In this document: positions 7,349 to 13,423 of the stretch, one piece after another | How positions within the stretch are numbered: the first letter of the stretch is position 1 | Layout: every line of letters starts with the position of its first letter | NCBI GenBank assembly: GCA_025357995.1 | Contig: JANYLF010000125.1 | Coordinates: 1 to 14,363, forward strand | DNA length: 14,363 nucleotides | Source of the DNA: Acidimicrobiia bacterium | GTDB lineage: Bacteria > Actinomycetota > Acidimicrobiia > IMCC26256 > JAENVU01 | Direction of reading: 5' to 3' | Notes under the pieces: generated by a model | The model's database searches: none | Seen by the model: the letters and a program-made list of their open reading frames with translations, nothing else | Told to the model about the DNA's origin: nothing | Position numbers and translations under genes: made by a program

Positions 7349-8086
7349 CTAGAAGAGATCCTGGAACGTCTTGGCGAAGAGGTAGGCGTCGCCGGGCCAG
7401 CGGGCACTGACATAGCGGCCGTCGTCCACTACGAACGCAGGAGCGTCGTCGGTGGCGGTGCCGCGTCGGCGGAGTTCGCGCGGGCCGCGCTCGAACTGAC
7501 GCTCGGGATCGACCAACGAGGCGCGCACCTCGTCCTCCACGTACGCGGGATAGGTGCGGTAGTAGCGACCGCGCCGCCATGCCGTCGCGAAGAACGCGGA
7601 TCGCTCCATGTACTTCGGCAGGCAAGTGGTGCGTACGTCGGCCAGAACGCTGCGACCATCGGCCGCCCGGGCGCGTGCCAACACGAGGACGCCGTGGCAG
7701 ATCGCGCCGACGGGACGGTCGAGCGCCCAGAAGCGCCCCACCTGCTCGGCCAGGTCGGTGCTGCCCAGGTACTGGCGCATGCGCGGCGCGTGCCCGCCCG
7801 CGAGGAGCAGACCGTCGAACTGCGCAACATCGAGGTCGCCCCATCGCAACGGGGTGACGAGCGACGCCGCGCGTTCGAAGTCGCGGTAGAACGCGATGGG
7901 CTCCGGCTCCGCGCCGAGTTGGCCGAACACCACACCCGTGATGAGGAGCGGATCCGCGTAGGGCACGCGACCGTGCTCGGTGGCAATGACCACTTCGTGG
8001 CCCGCGTCGGTGAGCAGACGCCACGGGACCGCCACCTCGGTGACGTCGAATCCCTCGTCGGGGAGGGGCATCAGGATCGTTGCCAT
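7349..8086 (-). CDS. DJ-1/PfpI superfamily protein (class I glutamine amidotransferase-like)
   Basis: The 245-residue protein shows the nucleophile elbow VGAICHGVLVLA (C130 followed by H131), the preceding strand-turn FDGLLLAGGHAPRM, and an N-terminal conserved acidic residue in VTEVAVPWRLLTDAGHEV (E17). This is the pattern of DJ-1/PfpI/Hsp31 proteins, which include glyoxalase III-type enzymes, isonitrile hydratases, putative proteases and redox sensors. It is longer than DJ-1 itself (about 190), with a basic tail containing RELRRRGTATDD between the core and the last strands. The ATG at 8086 is preceded by GAAGG a few bases upstream on the minus strand. The open frame upstream reads into arginine-rich noncoding sequence and was rejected. 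It heads a probable two-gene unit with the GH38 gene. The exact chemistry cannot be told. Confidence 0.85.
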   Translation of the reverse strand: MATILMPLPDEGFDVTEVAVPWRLLTDAGHEVVIATEHGRVPYADPLLITGVVFGQLGAEPEPIAFYRDFERAASLVTPLRWGDLDVAQFDGLLLAGGHAPRMRQYLGSTDLAEQVGRFWALDRPVGAICHGVLVLARARAADGRSVLADVRTTCLPKYMERSAFFATAWRRGRYYRTYPAYVEDEVRASLVDPERQFERGPRELRRRGTATDDAPAFVVDDGRYVSARWPGDAYLFAKTFQDLF

Positions 8087-8292
8087 CGGTCCTTCTCGTC
8101 GGTCGCGGGTCCCGCAAGGTATCCGTATCGAGGGCGTCACCCGACGGTCAGGATCCGGCCGTCCGCGCTTCACACACCGGGTGTCAGGGCGAAACACCCT
8201 GTCCGTACGGTCCCTCCATCGGGAACGAGAAACTTCCGCGATACACCTGCAACGGGGCCTGTGCGATCGCTGATGACACTGGGAGGAATTAC
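8087..8292. promoter_or_regulatory. Divergent intergenic region upstream of amt and the DJ-1 gene
   Basis: This 206-bp gap holds no gene. It contains several short inverted repeats: caggg-7-ccctg at 8185-8201, and ggtgt/acacc arms around it. Closer to amt lies gaaac-n6-gatac at 8229-8244, which partly resembles the GAAAC/GTNAC spacing of actinobacterial GlnR nitrogen-control boxes. Only one half-box pair is present and one base deviates, so the resemblance is weak. No clear -10/-35 pair could be fixed for either gene. Confidence 0.3.
8282..8286 (+). promoter_or_regulatory. Shine-Dalgarno sequence deciding the amt GTG start
   Basis: ggagg lies six bases before the GTG at 8293 (ggaggaattacgtg). 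This is the strongest ribosome-binding site on the plus strand of the window, and it rules out the longer in-frame open frame that begins at 8080. The gene is thus translated from a leadered message, unlike many neighbours. Confidence 0.75.
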
Positions 8293-9291
8293 GTGAGCTC
8301 AAAGCTCAAGCGTTTGTCACTCGTTGTTTTGCTGATGACGGTGCTCGTCGCGGTGTTCGCCTCGCCGGCCTTCGCGGCCGATGCGCCCAAACCCGTGTAC
8401 CAAACGCCTGCGGTCTCGCCGGGTGACGTGGCCGTGAGCCTGAATCTCTTGTGGGTGGTGTTAGGAGCGGTACTGGTCATTTTCATGCAGGCCGGGTTCG
8501 CATTGGTCGAAACCGGATTCTGTCGAGCAAAACACGCCGCGCACGTGGTGTCGACGAACTTCGCGATCTTCGGATTGGGATTCGTCGGCTTCTTCATCGT
8601 GGGCTACGGACTGATGTTCGGTGGCTTCAGCTACCCGGGCTACTTCGGCATGGACGGCGCCACCGGCGGCCCCTTGATCGGCAGTGGGCACTGGGTGTTC
8701 CTGTGGCACGGCGGGTTTGCGCTGACCAATCTGCACGGGCTGAAGAACGCCGCGCCGGTTGCCGCGTTCTTCCTCTACATGGTTGCGTTCATGGACACGA
8801 CCGGAACGATCCCGACGGGCTCCATGGCCGAGCGCTGGAAGTGGAAAGCGTTCGTCGGGTGGGGCTTGTTCGTCGGTGCGGTGTTCTACCCGTTGTTCGG
8901 TGCATGGACCTGGGGCGGCGGCTGGCTGAGCCAGCTCGGCAACAGCATGCACTGGGGCTTCGGGTACGTGGACTTCGCCGGCTCCGGTGTGGTGCACGCC
9001 ATGGGTGGTGTCGCCGGATTGGCCGGCGCGATGGTCCTCGGGCCACGCATCGGACGCTTCGGTGCCGACGGGAAACCACGCACGCTCGGTGCGCACAACA
9101 TCCCGATGGCGTTCCTCGGAACGTTCATCCTGCTCGTCGGCTGGTTCGGCTTCAACGCCGCCTCCACCTTCGGTGCGACCGACGTGCGGTTCGCAGTCGT
9201 CGCGGTGAACACGGCACTTGCCGCGGCGTTCGGCGCCACGGTGGCGATGTTCTACGTGATGAAGCGGATGGGCAAGCCCGACCCGGCATGA
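8293..9291 (+). CDS. amt: Ammonium transporter Amt, N-terminal part (gene interrupted by frameshift)
   Basis: These 332 residues form the first two thirds of an Amt/MEP/Rh ammonium channel. A signal peptide comes first (KLKRLSLVVLLMTVLVAVFASPAFA, probable cleavage after residue 28). Helices follow with the family sequences QAGFALVETGFCRAKHAAHV, SGHWVFLWHGGFAL and, in the fifth channel helix, FAGSGVVHAMGGVAGL, whose H235 is the first of the twin pore histidines. LLVGWFGFNAAST and the following helix are intact. The frame ends abruptly at MGKPDPA-stop, whereas the family continues KPDP-G/S-MMxNGMLAGLVAITAPCAFV. That continuation is present in the next frame from 9288. One missing G in the ccgg at 9284-9287 explains the break. 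The product would lack the last helices and the second pore histidine. Confidence 0.9.
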   Translation: MSSKLKRLSLVVLLMTVLVAVFASPAFAADAPKPVYQTPAVSPGDVAVSLNLLWVVLGAVLVIFMQAGFALVETGFCRAKHAAHVVSTNFAIFGLGFVGFFIVGYGLMFGGFSYPGYFGMDGATGGPLIGSGHWVFLWHGGFALTNLHGLKNAAPVAAFFLYMVAFMDTTGTIPTGSMAERWKWKAFVGWGLFVGAVFYPLFGAWTWGGGWLSQLGNSMHWGFGYVDFAGSGVVHAMGGVAGLAGAMVLGPRIGRFGADGKPRTLGAHNIPMAFLGTFILLVGWFGFNAASTFGATDVRFAVVAVNTALAAAFGATVAMFYVMKRMGKPDPA

Positions 9292-9875
9292 TGGCCAACG
9301 GCATGCTCGCCGGTCTGGTGGCCATCACCGCCCCGTGTGCCTTCGTGCAACCGTGGGCCGCCGCGGTCATCGGCAGCATCGCCGCGATCATCGTGGTCGA
9401 GTCGGTGTTCTTCTTCGAGCGCCGTGGCATCGACGACCCGGTGGGTGCCATCTCCGTCCACGGTGTGTGCGGCATCTTCGGTGTCTTGAGCATCGGGATC
9501 TTCTCCAGCGGCGAATACGGCGCGGGATGGAACCTGACGACGGCGGGTGCCGCGTCGAAGGCCTCGGGTGTCACCGGAATTCTGTACGACGCCGACCTCG
9601 GCTTCCGCCAGCTGCTCTCACAGGCTGCCGGTGCGCTGGTGATCTGCACGGTGATGTTCGGACTTGCGCTCGCCTTCTTCAAGATCCAGAACAAGATGAT
9701 GAAGGGTGGCATCCGGCCGACGGCCGAGGTCGAACTCCAGGGTCTCGACCTGCCGGAGATGGGTGTCCTCGCCTACGACAACTTCCAGACCAACGACCTG
9801 GAGATCGTAGGGAGCGAAGGTCCGGAGATGGAGTTCTCCGGCGGTCGGTCACCGGATCCAACGATCGGTCGTTAG
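9288..9875 (+). CDS. amt: Ammonium transporter Amt, C-terminal part in the shifted frame
   Basis: This frame carries the missing remainder of Amt. MMANGMLAGLVAITAPCAFV comes first, then the helix ending in VVESVFFFERRGIDDPVGAISVHGVCGIFGVLSIG, whose H58 (counting from 9288) is the second pore histidine. The last transmembrane helix (AAGALVICTVMFGLALAFF) and a cytoplasmic tail with LQGLDLPEMGVLAY follow, the tail being the segment that contacts PII/GlnK in relatives. It overlaps the first part by ATGA, so reinitiation could in theory produce a separate 195-residue polypeptide. A separate three-helix Amt subunit is not known to me, so a deletion or sequencing error is the simpler view. The stop is TAG 9873-9875; a strong hairpin follows. 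Confidence 0.88.
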   Translation: MMANGMLAGLVAITAPCAFVQPWAAAVIGSIAAIIVVESVFFFERRGIDDPVGAISVHGVCGIFGVLSIGIFSSGEYGAGWNLTTAGAASKASGVTGILYDADLGFRQLLSQAAGALVICTVMFGLALAFFKIQNKMMKGGIRPTAEVELQGLDLPEMGVLAYDNFQTNDLEIVGSEGPEMEFSGGRSPDPTIGR

Positions 9876-9900
9876 CCCCCAGCAACGATCGGACGCGACG

Positions 9901-9930
9901 CGGAGGCCGGGCAATGTTGCCCGGCCTCCG
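9901..9930. terminator. Perfect 14-bp hairpin, bidirectional terminator between amt and the phosphoesterase gene
   Basis: cggaggccgggcaa (9901-9914) and ttgcccggcctccg (9917-9930) are exact reverse complements around tg; the real loop is probably the central aatgtt. It sits 25 bases after the amt stop and 28 bases beyond the end of the convergent gene at 9959, so it can serve both strands. It shares the ggaggcc core with the hairpin at 348-381. Confidence 0.8.
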
Positions 9931-9958
9931 TCGTCGGCGTACACCAAGATGTTCGCGG

Positions 9959-11407
9959 TTACGCGGGAGTCTTGAATCCCTGCCGGTCGAGGTAGGTCTT
10001 CCACTTGATCTCGTCGAACGCCGGGTCGTCGGCTTCGAGGACCGAGCGGGCCATGTTCGACAACGCGGCCGGGCCCGTGCCGCACGGGGGCGACGGTGGG
10101 TCGATCTGGACGTCGATGTTGAATTCCAGGTCCTTGTCCACGATCTCTCCGGACAAGCTCGCGCCGAGGTTCAGCGCGTACTGGTCGCGACGCGTGAGGT
10201 ACCACGAGTCACCCGGACTGCCGGGACCTTCCGGCGGCGCGCCGAGGAATCGCCACTCGAGGAACCGCAGGATCGACGTGTGGTCGTAGGCGCGGCCGTC
10301 GACGAGGCCGCGGTGGGCGTACGGCGACGCGATCACCGACGGGACTCGGTACCCGGCCTGCGAGAAGTCTTCCTGGTCGACGGCATTGGCGCGATCGTCC
10401 GGGAAGTGGGGTGGTGCGACGTGGTCGTAGAAGCCACCCCACTCGTCGTACGTCGAGACGTAGAGGCCGTGGTCCCAATGCACAGACTGGGCGAAGGACT
10501 TGAAGACATCGCGCTGGAAGGCTTGGCCGCCGCGCACGTCGGCGAGCGGGTGGTCGTCGTTCTCGCCCGCACCGAAGAACGAGGGATCGATCATCGCCAC
10601 GTGGGGCAACGTCCCGTTCGCGCAGTCGGTGAAGTAGTCGGCAATAGGTGCCACGAATGGGTTCATCCGTGCGCCGTACAACGCGGCGAACGGGAGGTCG
10701 GAGTAGTAGTACTTCGCCGACACGTTCGCGGCGGCGAGCTTCTCCCAGATGATCGGCCAGTCGAAGCCGTTCCCGGTCGGGAACGCGTTCGTCTTGTTGC
10801 CGCCCGACTGCGCCCCGTGGAGGTAGTGGCGGTTGGGCCACGTGGGTCCGAGGAGTGAGCAGTGATAGTCGTCGAACGTCGTGAAGCGCTTGGTGAACTC
10901 CTGCGTGAACGGAAGATCGGCGCCTTCGTAGTACCCGATGGGCAGCAGATCGTCGTTCGCGGTCGGCGCCAGGAAACCGAAGTCGCGTTGCGCGCGGCCG
11001 GCGTTCCAACCGTGGTTCGGGTCCGACTGGTCGCAGCCGCGGTACGGGTTGGTGAGGTAGTTCCAACCGATCATGTGTTGGGTCGATTGCGGACCGGTCG
11101 GGCTGTTGACGGTGGCCTGGTTGTTCGCGTTGATGAAGAAATACTTGCCGTACCGCGCGCGCCCGGCCTCGAGGTAGGCCTGGTCGGCCCCGAGCCAACC
11201 GAGCCAGTGGTCGAAGGACCGGTTCTCCATCATCACGATGACGACGGTGTCGATCGGCGAATCCGACGCGAGGCCGTCGAGGATCGTGGCCCCGTGTTCG
11301 TATCCTGGCGGGAAGAGGGTCTTGCAGCCGGGCAACGCGGTCAACGCGGCCAGCGCACCACCCGTCACGCCGGCGCGCTTCAAGAACTGTCTCCGGTCGA
11401 GCTCCAC
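9959..11407 (-). CDS. Tat-exported phosphoesterase / phospholipase C family protein, possible lipoprotein
   Basis: The 482-residue protein begins with a twin-arginine signal (DRRQFLKR, residues 4-11), a hydrophobic Ala/Leu stretch and LPGC ending at C28. Export folded by Tat is therefore likely, perhaps with lipid attachment, although Pro at -2 is not ideal for a lipobox. The mature part shows the phosphoesterase-family signatures: VIVMMENRSFDHWLG (E61-D66), LGPTWPNRHY (residues 186-195, candidate nucleophile Thr), FFGAGENDDHPLADVRGG (277-294) and STYDEWGGFYDHVAPP (318-333). The family includes bacterial phospholipases C and acid phosphatases such as AcpA; the substrate here is unknown. GTG 11407 is supported by a good GGGAGG seven bases upstream. 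It stands alone on the minus strand, divergent from the HAD phosphatase. Confidence 0.92.
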   Translation of the reverse strand: MELDRRQFLKRAGVTGGALAALTALPGCKTLFPPGYEHGATILDGLASDSPIDTVVIVMMENRSFDHWLGWLGADQAYLEAGRARYGKYFFINANNQATVNSPTGPQSTQHMIGWNYLTNPYRGCDQSDPNHGWNAGRAQRDFGFLAPTANDDLLPIGYYEGADLPFTQEFTKRFTTFDDYHCSLLGPTWPNRHYLHGAQSGGNKTNAFPTGNGFDWPIIWEKLAAANVSAKYYYSDLPFAALYGARMNPFVAPIADYFTDCANGTLPHVAMIDPSFFGAGENDDHPLADVRGGQAFQRDVFKSFAQSVHWDHGLYVSTYDEWGGFYDHVAPPHFPDDRANAVDQEDFSQAGYRVPSVIASPYAHRGLVDGRAYDHTSILRFLEWRFLGAPPEGPGSPGDSWYLTRRDQYALNLGASLSGEIVDKDLEFNIDVQIDPPSPPCGTGPAALSNMARSVLEADDPAFDEIKWKTYLDRQGFKTPA

Positions 11408-11414
11408 CTGTCCA

Positions 11415-11420
11415 CCTCCC
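11415..11420 (-). promoter_or_regulatory. Shine-Dalgarno sequence for the Tat phosphoesterase
   Basis: On the minus strand GGGAGG (cctccc on plus) lies seven bases upstream of the GTG at 11407. It fixes that GTG as the start, which also places the RRQFLK motif at the expected distance from the N-terminus. Confidence 0.7.
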
Positions 11421-11471
11421 AGCAGGGGACCATTGTGCCCGATTTGCGCGGGTCCCGAAAACGCCGACCCG

Positions 11472-11477
11472 TAGGCT
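11472..11477 (+). promoter_or_regulatory. -10 element (TAGGCT) of the HAD phosphatase gene
   Basis: taggct ends seven bases before the ATG at 11485. At normal -10 to start-site distance, transcription would begin at or within a base or two of the ATG, giving a leaderless message. No -35 box is evident and there is no Shine-Dalgarno sequence. Confidence 0.45.
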
Positions 11478-11484
11478 TGTGCCG

Positions 11485-12132
11485 ATGCACCCCCACGAGC
11501 TGGCGCAGGCCTCGGTGTTTCTCGACTACGACGGCACGATCAGCACGGCCGATACCGGCGTTCACCTCCTCGTTCGGCTCGGCACACCCGGTTGGCGCGA
11601 GGTCGAGGCCGAGTACATCGCCGGAGAGATCGGAAGCCGCGTTTGCCTGCTGGACGAGTGGGATCTGCTGCCCGCCGACCGCGAGCTGCTCGACGCGACC
11701 GCGGCGGAGGTGCCGATCGACCCGGATGTGGATGCGCTCGTGAGCGATCTCCTGCGTGCCGGTGCCGAGGTCACGATCGTGTCCGATGGTTTCGGGTTCT
11801 ACGTGGAGCGCTCGGTCGGCCATCTCGGGATACCGATCGTCACGAATCGCGTGAACTGGGAGACCGGCGCACTCGAGTTTCCGCATGAGGACCGGTGCTG
11901 CGCGTGTTCGAGTTGCGGGACGTGCAAGCAGGCACCGATCAAAGACGCGAAGCGGCGGGGACGGACGACGGTCCTCGTCGGCGACGGCACGAGTGACCGA
12001 AAGGCCGCCGCCTTGGCCGATATCGTGTACGCGAAGGATGGACTCGCGCAGTGGTGTGCGGCGTTCGGACTCGGTTTTCGCCCGTTCTGTGGTCTGGACG
12101 ACGTCCGCGCCACATTGTTCGAGCGGCAGTAG
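11485..12132 (+). CDS. HAD-superfamily IB phosphatase, MtnX/phosphoserine phosphatase-like
   Basis: The 215-residue protein has the HAD motifs in order: VFLDYDGTIS (nucleophile D14 and D16), TIVSDGFGFYV (S100), CGTCKQAPIKDAKRRG (K148 or the following Lys) and VLVGDGTSDRKAA (D167, D171). SDGFGFYV and the Cys-Lys element recall the MtnX branch (2-hydroxy-3-keto-5-methylthiopentenyl-1-phosphate phosphatase of methionine salvage), but no other salvage gene is nearby, so the substrate is open. Five cysteines fall in ten residues (CCACSSCGTC, 138-147). I chose the ATG at 11485 because a TAGGCT box sits seven bases upstream; a GTG two codons earlier is possible. The next gene starts ten bases after the stop. 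Confidence 0.85.
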   Translation: MHPHELAQASVFLDYDGTISTADTGVHLLVRLGTPGWREVEAEYIAGEIGSRVCLLDEWDLLPADRELLDATAAEVPIDPDVDALVSDLLRAGAEVTIVSDGFGFYVERSVGHLGIPIVTNRVNWETGALEFPHEDRCCACSSCGTCKQAPIKDAKRRGRTTVLVGDGTSDRKAAALADIVYAKDGLAQWCAAFGLGFRPFCGLDDVRATLFERQ

Positions 12133-12135
12133 GAT
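12130..12135 (+). promoter_or_regulatory. Possible -10 element (TAGGAT) for the GYD gene, overlapping the HAD stop codon
   Basis: taggat includes the TAG stop of the HAD gene and ends seven bases before the GTG at 12143. The same bases hold aggat, which could act as a weak ribosome-binding site eight bases from the start, so the two readings compete. Confidence 0.3.
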
Positions 12136-12142
12136 CGGCGTT

Positions 12143-12430
12143 GTGCCTACGTACGCGATGTTGAGCACGCTCGGGCCGGGTGGTTGGGCCACGTTGCGGG
12201 AGAAGCCCGAACGACTGCACGCCGTCACGGCAGAGGTGGAGGCGATGGGCCTGAAGGTGATCGCGCAGTACGCGCTCATGGGCCAGTGGGACTTCCTCAA
12301 CATCATCGAAGCGCCCGACGAGGCCACGATGGCCAAGGCCGCCGTCTCACTCGCCGCGCGCGGCACCATGCGCACGACGACGATGCAAGCCATCCCCATC
12401 GAAATGCTCATGGAAGCGTTGGAGTCCTAA
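12143..12430 (+). CDS. GYD-domain protein
   Basis: The 95-residue protein matches the GYD domain family. YAMLSTLGPGGWATLREKPERLHAV is followed by AEVEAMGLKVIAQYALMGQWDFLNIIEAPDEATMAKAA and a C-terminal GTMRTTTMQAIP. The family folds as a small dimeric ferredoxin-like alpha/beta sandwich and has no settled function. In this copy the G-[YE]-[DW]-D turn reads MGQWDFL. GTG 12143 gives VPTYAML at the expected N-terminus. It follows the HAD gene after ten bases and is probably co-transcribed or uses its own start within that stop. Its TAA overlaps the stop of the minus-strand gene. Confidence 0.85.
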   Translation: MPTYAMLSTLGPGGWATLREKPERLHAVTAEVEAMGLKVIAQYALMGQWDFLNIIEAPDEATMAKAAVSLAARGTMRTTTMQAIPIEMLMEALES

Positions 12431-12630
12431 ACCCACCACATGTTGTTGGTGCGGCGGCGTTCTTCCCGCACTTCTTCCAGCGTGAAGACCAGGGGCAGGA
12501 TCGAGCCGTCGGACCGTCGCCGGATGAGATAGCCGGGACTGGGACCGTCGATGGCCTCCACCACCTCGAAGCCGCGCGCCCACTGTTGATCGAATCTCGA
12601 TCGCACCTCGACGCGGGTCCCTGATTGCAC
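12427..12630 (-). CDS. Small hypothetical protein, probably a Tudor/SH3-like barrel
   Basis: This 67-residue protein is too short to name. It reads SGTRVEVRSRFDQQWARGF near the start, then GYLIRRRSDGSILPLVF and the helix-like end TLEEVREERRRTNNMWWV. Alternating strands separated by RFDQQW and SDGS turns resemble the small beta barrels of Tudor/SH3-like or agenet-type domains, with many arginines; this is inference from pattern only. GTG 12630 was picked because TACGAT lies six bases upstream and the frame upstream turns into the noncoding complement of rnhB. Its TAG overlaps the TAA of the GYD gene. Confidence 0.68.
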   Translation of the reverse strand: MQSGTRVEVRSRFDQQWARGFEVVEAIDGPSPGYLIRRRSDGSILPLVFTLEEVREERRRTNNMWWV

Positions 12631-12636
12631 GGCCGG

Positions 12637-12642
12637 ATCGTA
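12637..12642 (-). promoter_or_regulatory. -10 element (TACGAT) of the small minus-strand gene
   Basis: On the minus strand TACGAT lies six bases before the GTG at 12630, consistent with leaderless transcription. No Shine-Dalgarno sequence is present. It shares a 51-bp divergent gap with the rnhB promoter. Confidence 0.45.
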
Positions 12643-12669
12643 AACCCGCAGACCTGTGCAGTGCCTTGG

Positions 12670-12675
12670 TACCTT
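12670..12675 (+). promoter_or_regulatory. -10 element (TACCTT) of rnhB
   Basis: taccttcgacctgtg places a TANNNT box six bases before the GTG at 12682, which would yield a leaderless rnhB message. No -35 match is seen at 16-18 bases upstream. Confidence 0.42.
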
Positions 12676-12681
12676 CGACCT

Positions 12682-13362
12682 GTGACAAACCCCCGTGCCG
12701 TCACGGCGCACACCCGTCCGAGTTTGCGCCTCGAGCGCAAGTGTTGGCAGGCGGGCGACCAACTCGTGTGTGGGATCGACGAAGTCGGCCGCGGTGCGTG
12801 GGCCGGTCCGGTCACGGTGGCCGCGGTGATCCCGGCGCCCGAGCATTTGAGTGGGATCCGCGATTCCAAGATGCTCACGCCGGACCAGCGGGAGGTTGCC
12901 GCGGCCCGGGTGCGTTCTTGGGCGCGGGCCTACGCGATCGGCCACGCGTCGCATGAAGAATGCGACATCCTCGGGATGACGGCCGCGTTGCGTATCGCGG
13001 GTCAGCGCGCGTTGCGCCAGCTCGCAGCTCAGGGCTTCGAACCCGACCGCGTGATCCTGGATGGCAACCACGACTACTTGCGCCTTGGCGCGCGGGTCAC
13101 CACGGTGATCAAAGGCGATGCCACTTCGCTCGCGGTGGCCGCCGCGAGCTGCGTCGCGAAGGTGGAGCGTGACGGGATGATGGCGCAGGAGGCCGAACAT
13201 TTCCCGGCGTACGGGTTCGAATCGAACCGTGGGTATCCGGCGCCGGTGCACAAGTACGCGCTGCGGGCGTACGGTCCGACCACGATTCACCGCCGTTCGT
13301 GGGTGTTCATGGACGACCTCGTGTGGGGTGGGCTTGCCCCGGCACCGGGCCGCCTGTTCTGA
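12682..13362 (+). CDS. rnhB: Ribonuclease HII
   Basis: The 226-residue enzyme cleaves the RNA strand of RNA:DNA hybrids and removes single ribonucleotides from DNA. It has the DEXGRG signature CGIDEVGRGAWAGPV (D33, E34) and IRDSKMLTPDQRE. The third acidic residue is in VILDGNHDYL (D127), and IKGDATSLAVAAASCVAKVERD supplies D164. GFESNRGYPAPVHKYALRAYGPTTIHRRSW is the C-terminal substrate-recognition stretch. The length is normal for bacterial RNase HII. The GTG at 12682 is preferred over an ATG at 12625, because TACCTT lies six bases upstream of it and the extension has no family resemblance and overlaps the divergent promoter. Confidence 0.95.
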   Translation: MTNPRAVTAHTRPSLRLERKCWQAGDQLVCGIDEVGRGAWAGPVTVAAVIPAPEHLSGIRDSKMLTPDQREVAAARVRSWARAYAIGHASHEECDILGMTAALRIAGQRALRQLAAQGFEPDRVILDGNHDYLRLGARVTTVIKGDATSLAVAAASCVAKVERDGMMAQEAEHFPAYGFESNRGYPAPVHKYALRAYGPTTIHRRSWVFMDDLVWGGLAPAPGRLF

Positions 13363-13411
13363 TCGACTCTCCGCCTCGGGTGTGGGTCAGGGTTCGAAAG
13401 CCGACAGGACG

Positions 13412-13417
13412 TATCCT
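13412..13417 (+). promoter_or_regulatory. -10 element (TATCCT) of the Nfu-N-like gene
   Basis: tatcct ends six bases before the ATG at 13424, again fitting a leaderless start. No Shine-Dalgarno sequence precedes the ATG. Confidence 0.45.
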
Positions 13418-13423
13418 CCGAGT

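Noticed and set aside
6375..8117. 580-codon minus-strand open frame covering the start of GH38 and the DJ-1 gene
   Set aside because: It is in another frame of the same strand, arginine-rich, with no recognisable motif, while both real genes there carry full catalytic signatures.
8080..8292. Longer N-terminus for Amt
   Set aside because: The extension lacks resemblance to Amt, and the GGAGG at 8282 plus the signal peptide from 8293 give a clear start.
9281..9295. Programmed frameshift in amt
   Set aside because: There is no slippery heptamer, no stimulatory hairpin just downstream and no internal SD-like sequence at useful spacing. A deletion or sequencing error is simpler.
9335..10858. 507-codon plus-strand open frame from amt through the phosphoesterase
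   Set aside because: It crosses the strong hairpin at 9901-9930 and overlaps the Amt C-terminus and the Tat phosphoesterase, both of which are clear. The translation looks like low-complexity antisense sequence.
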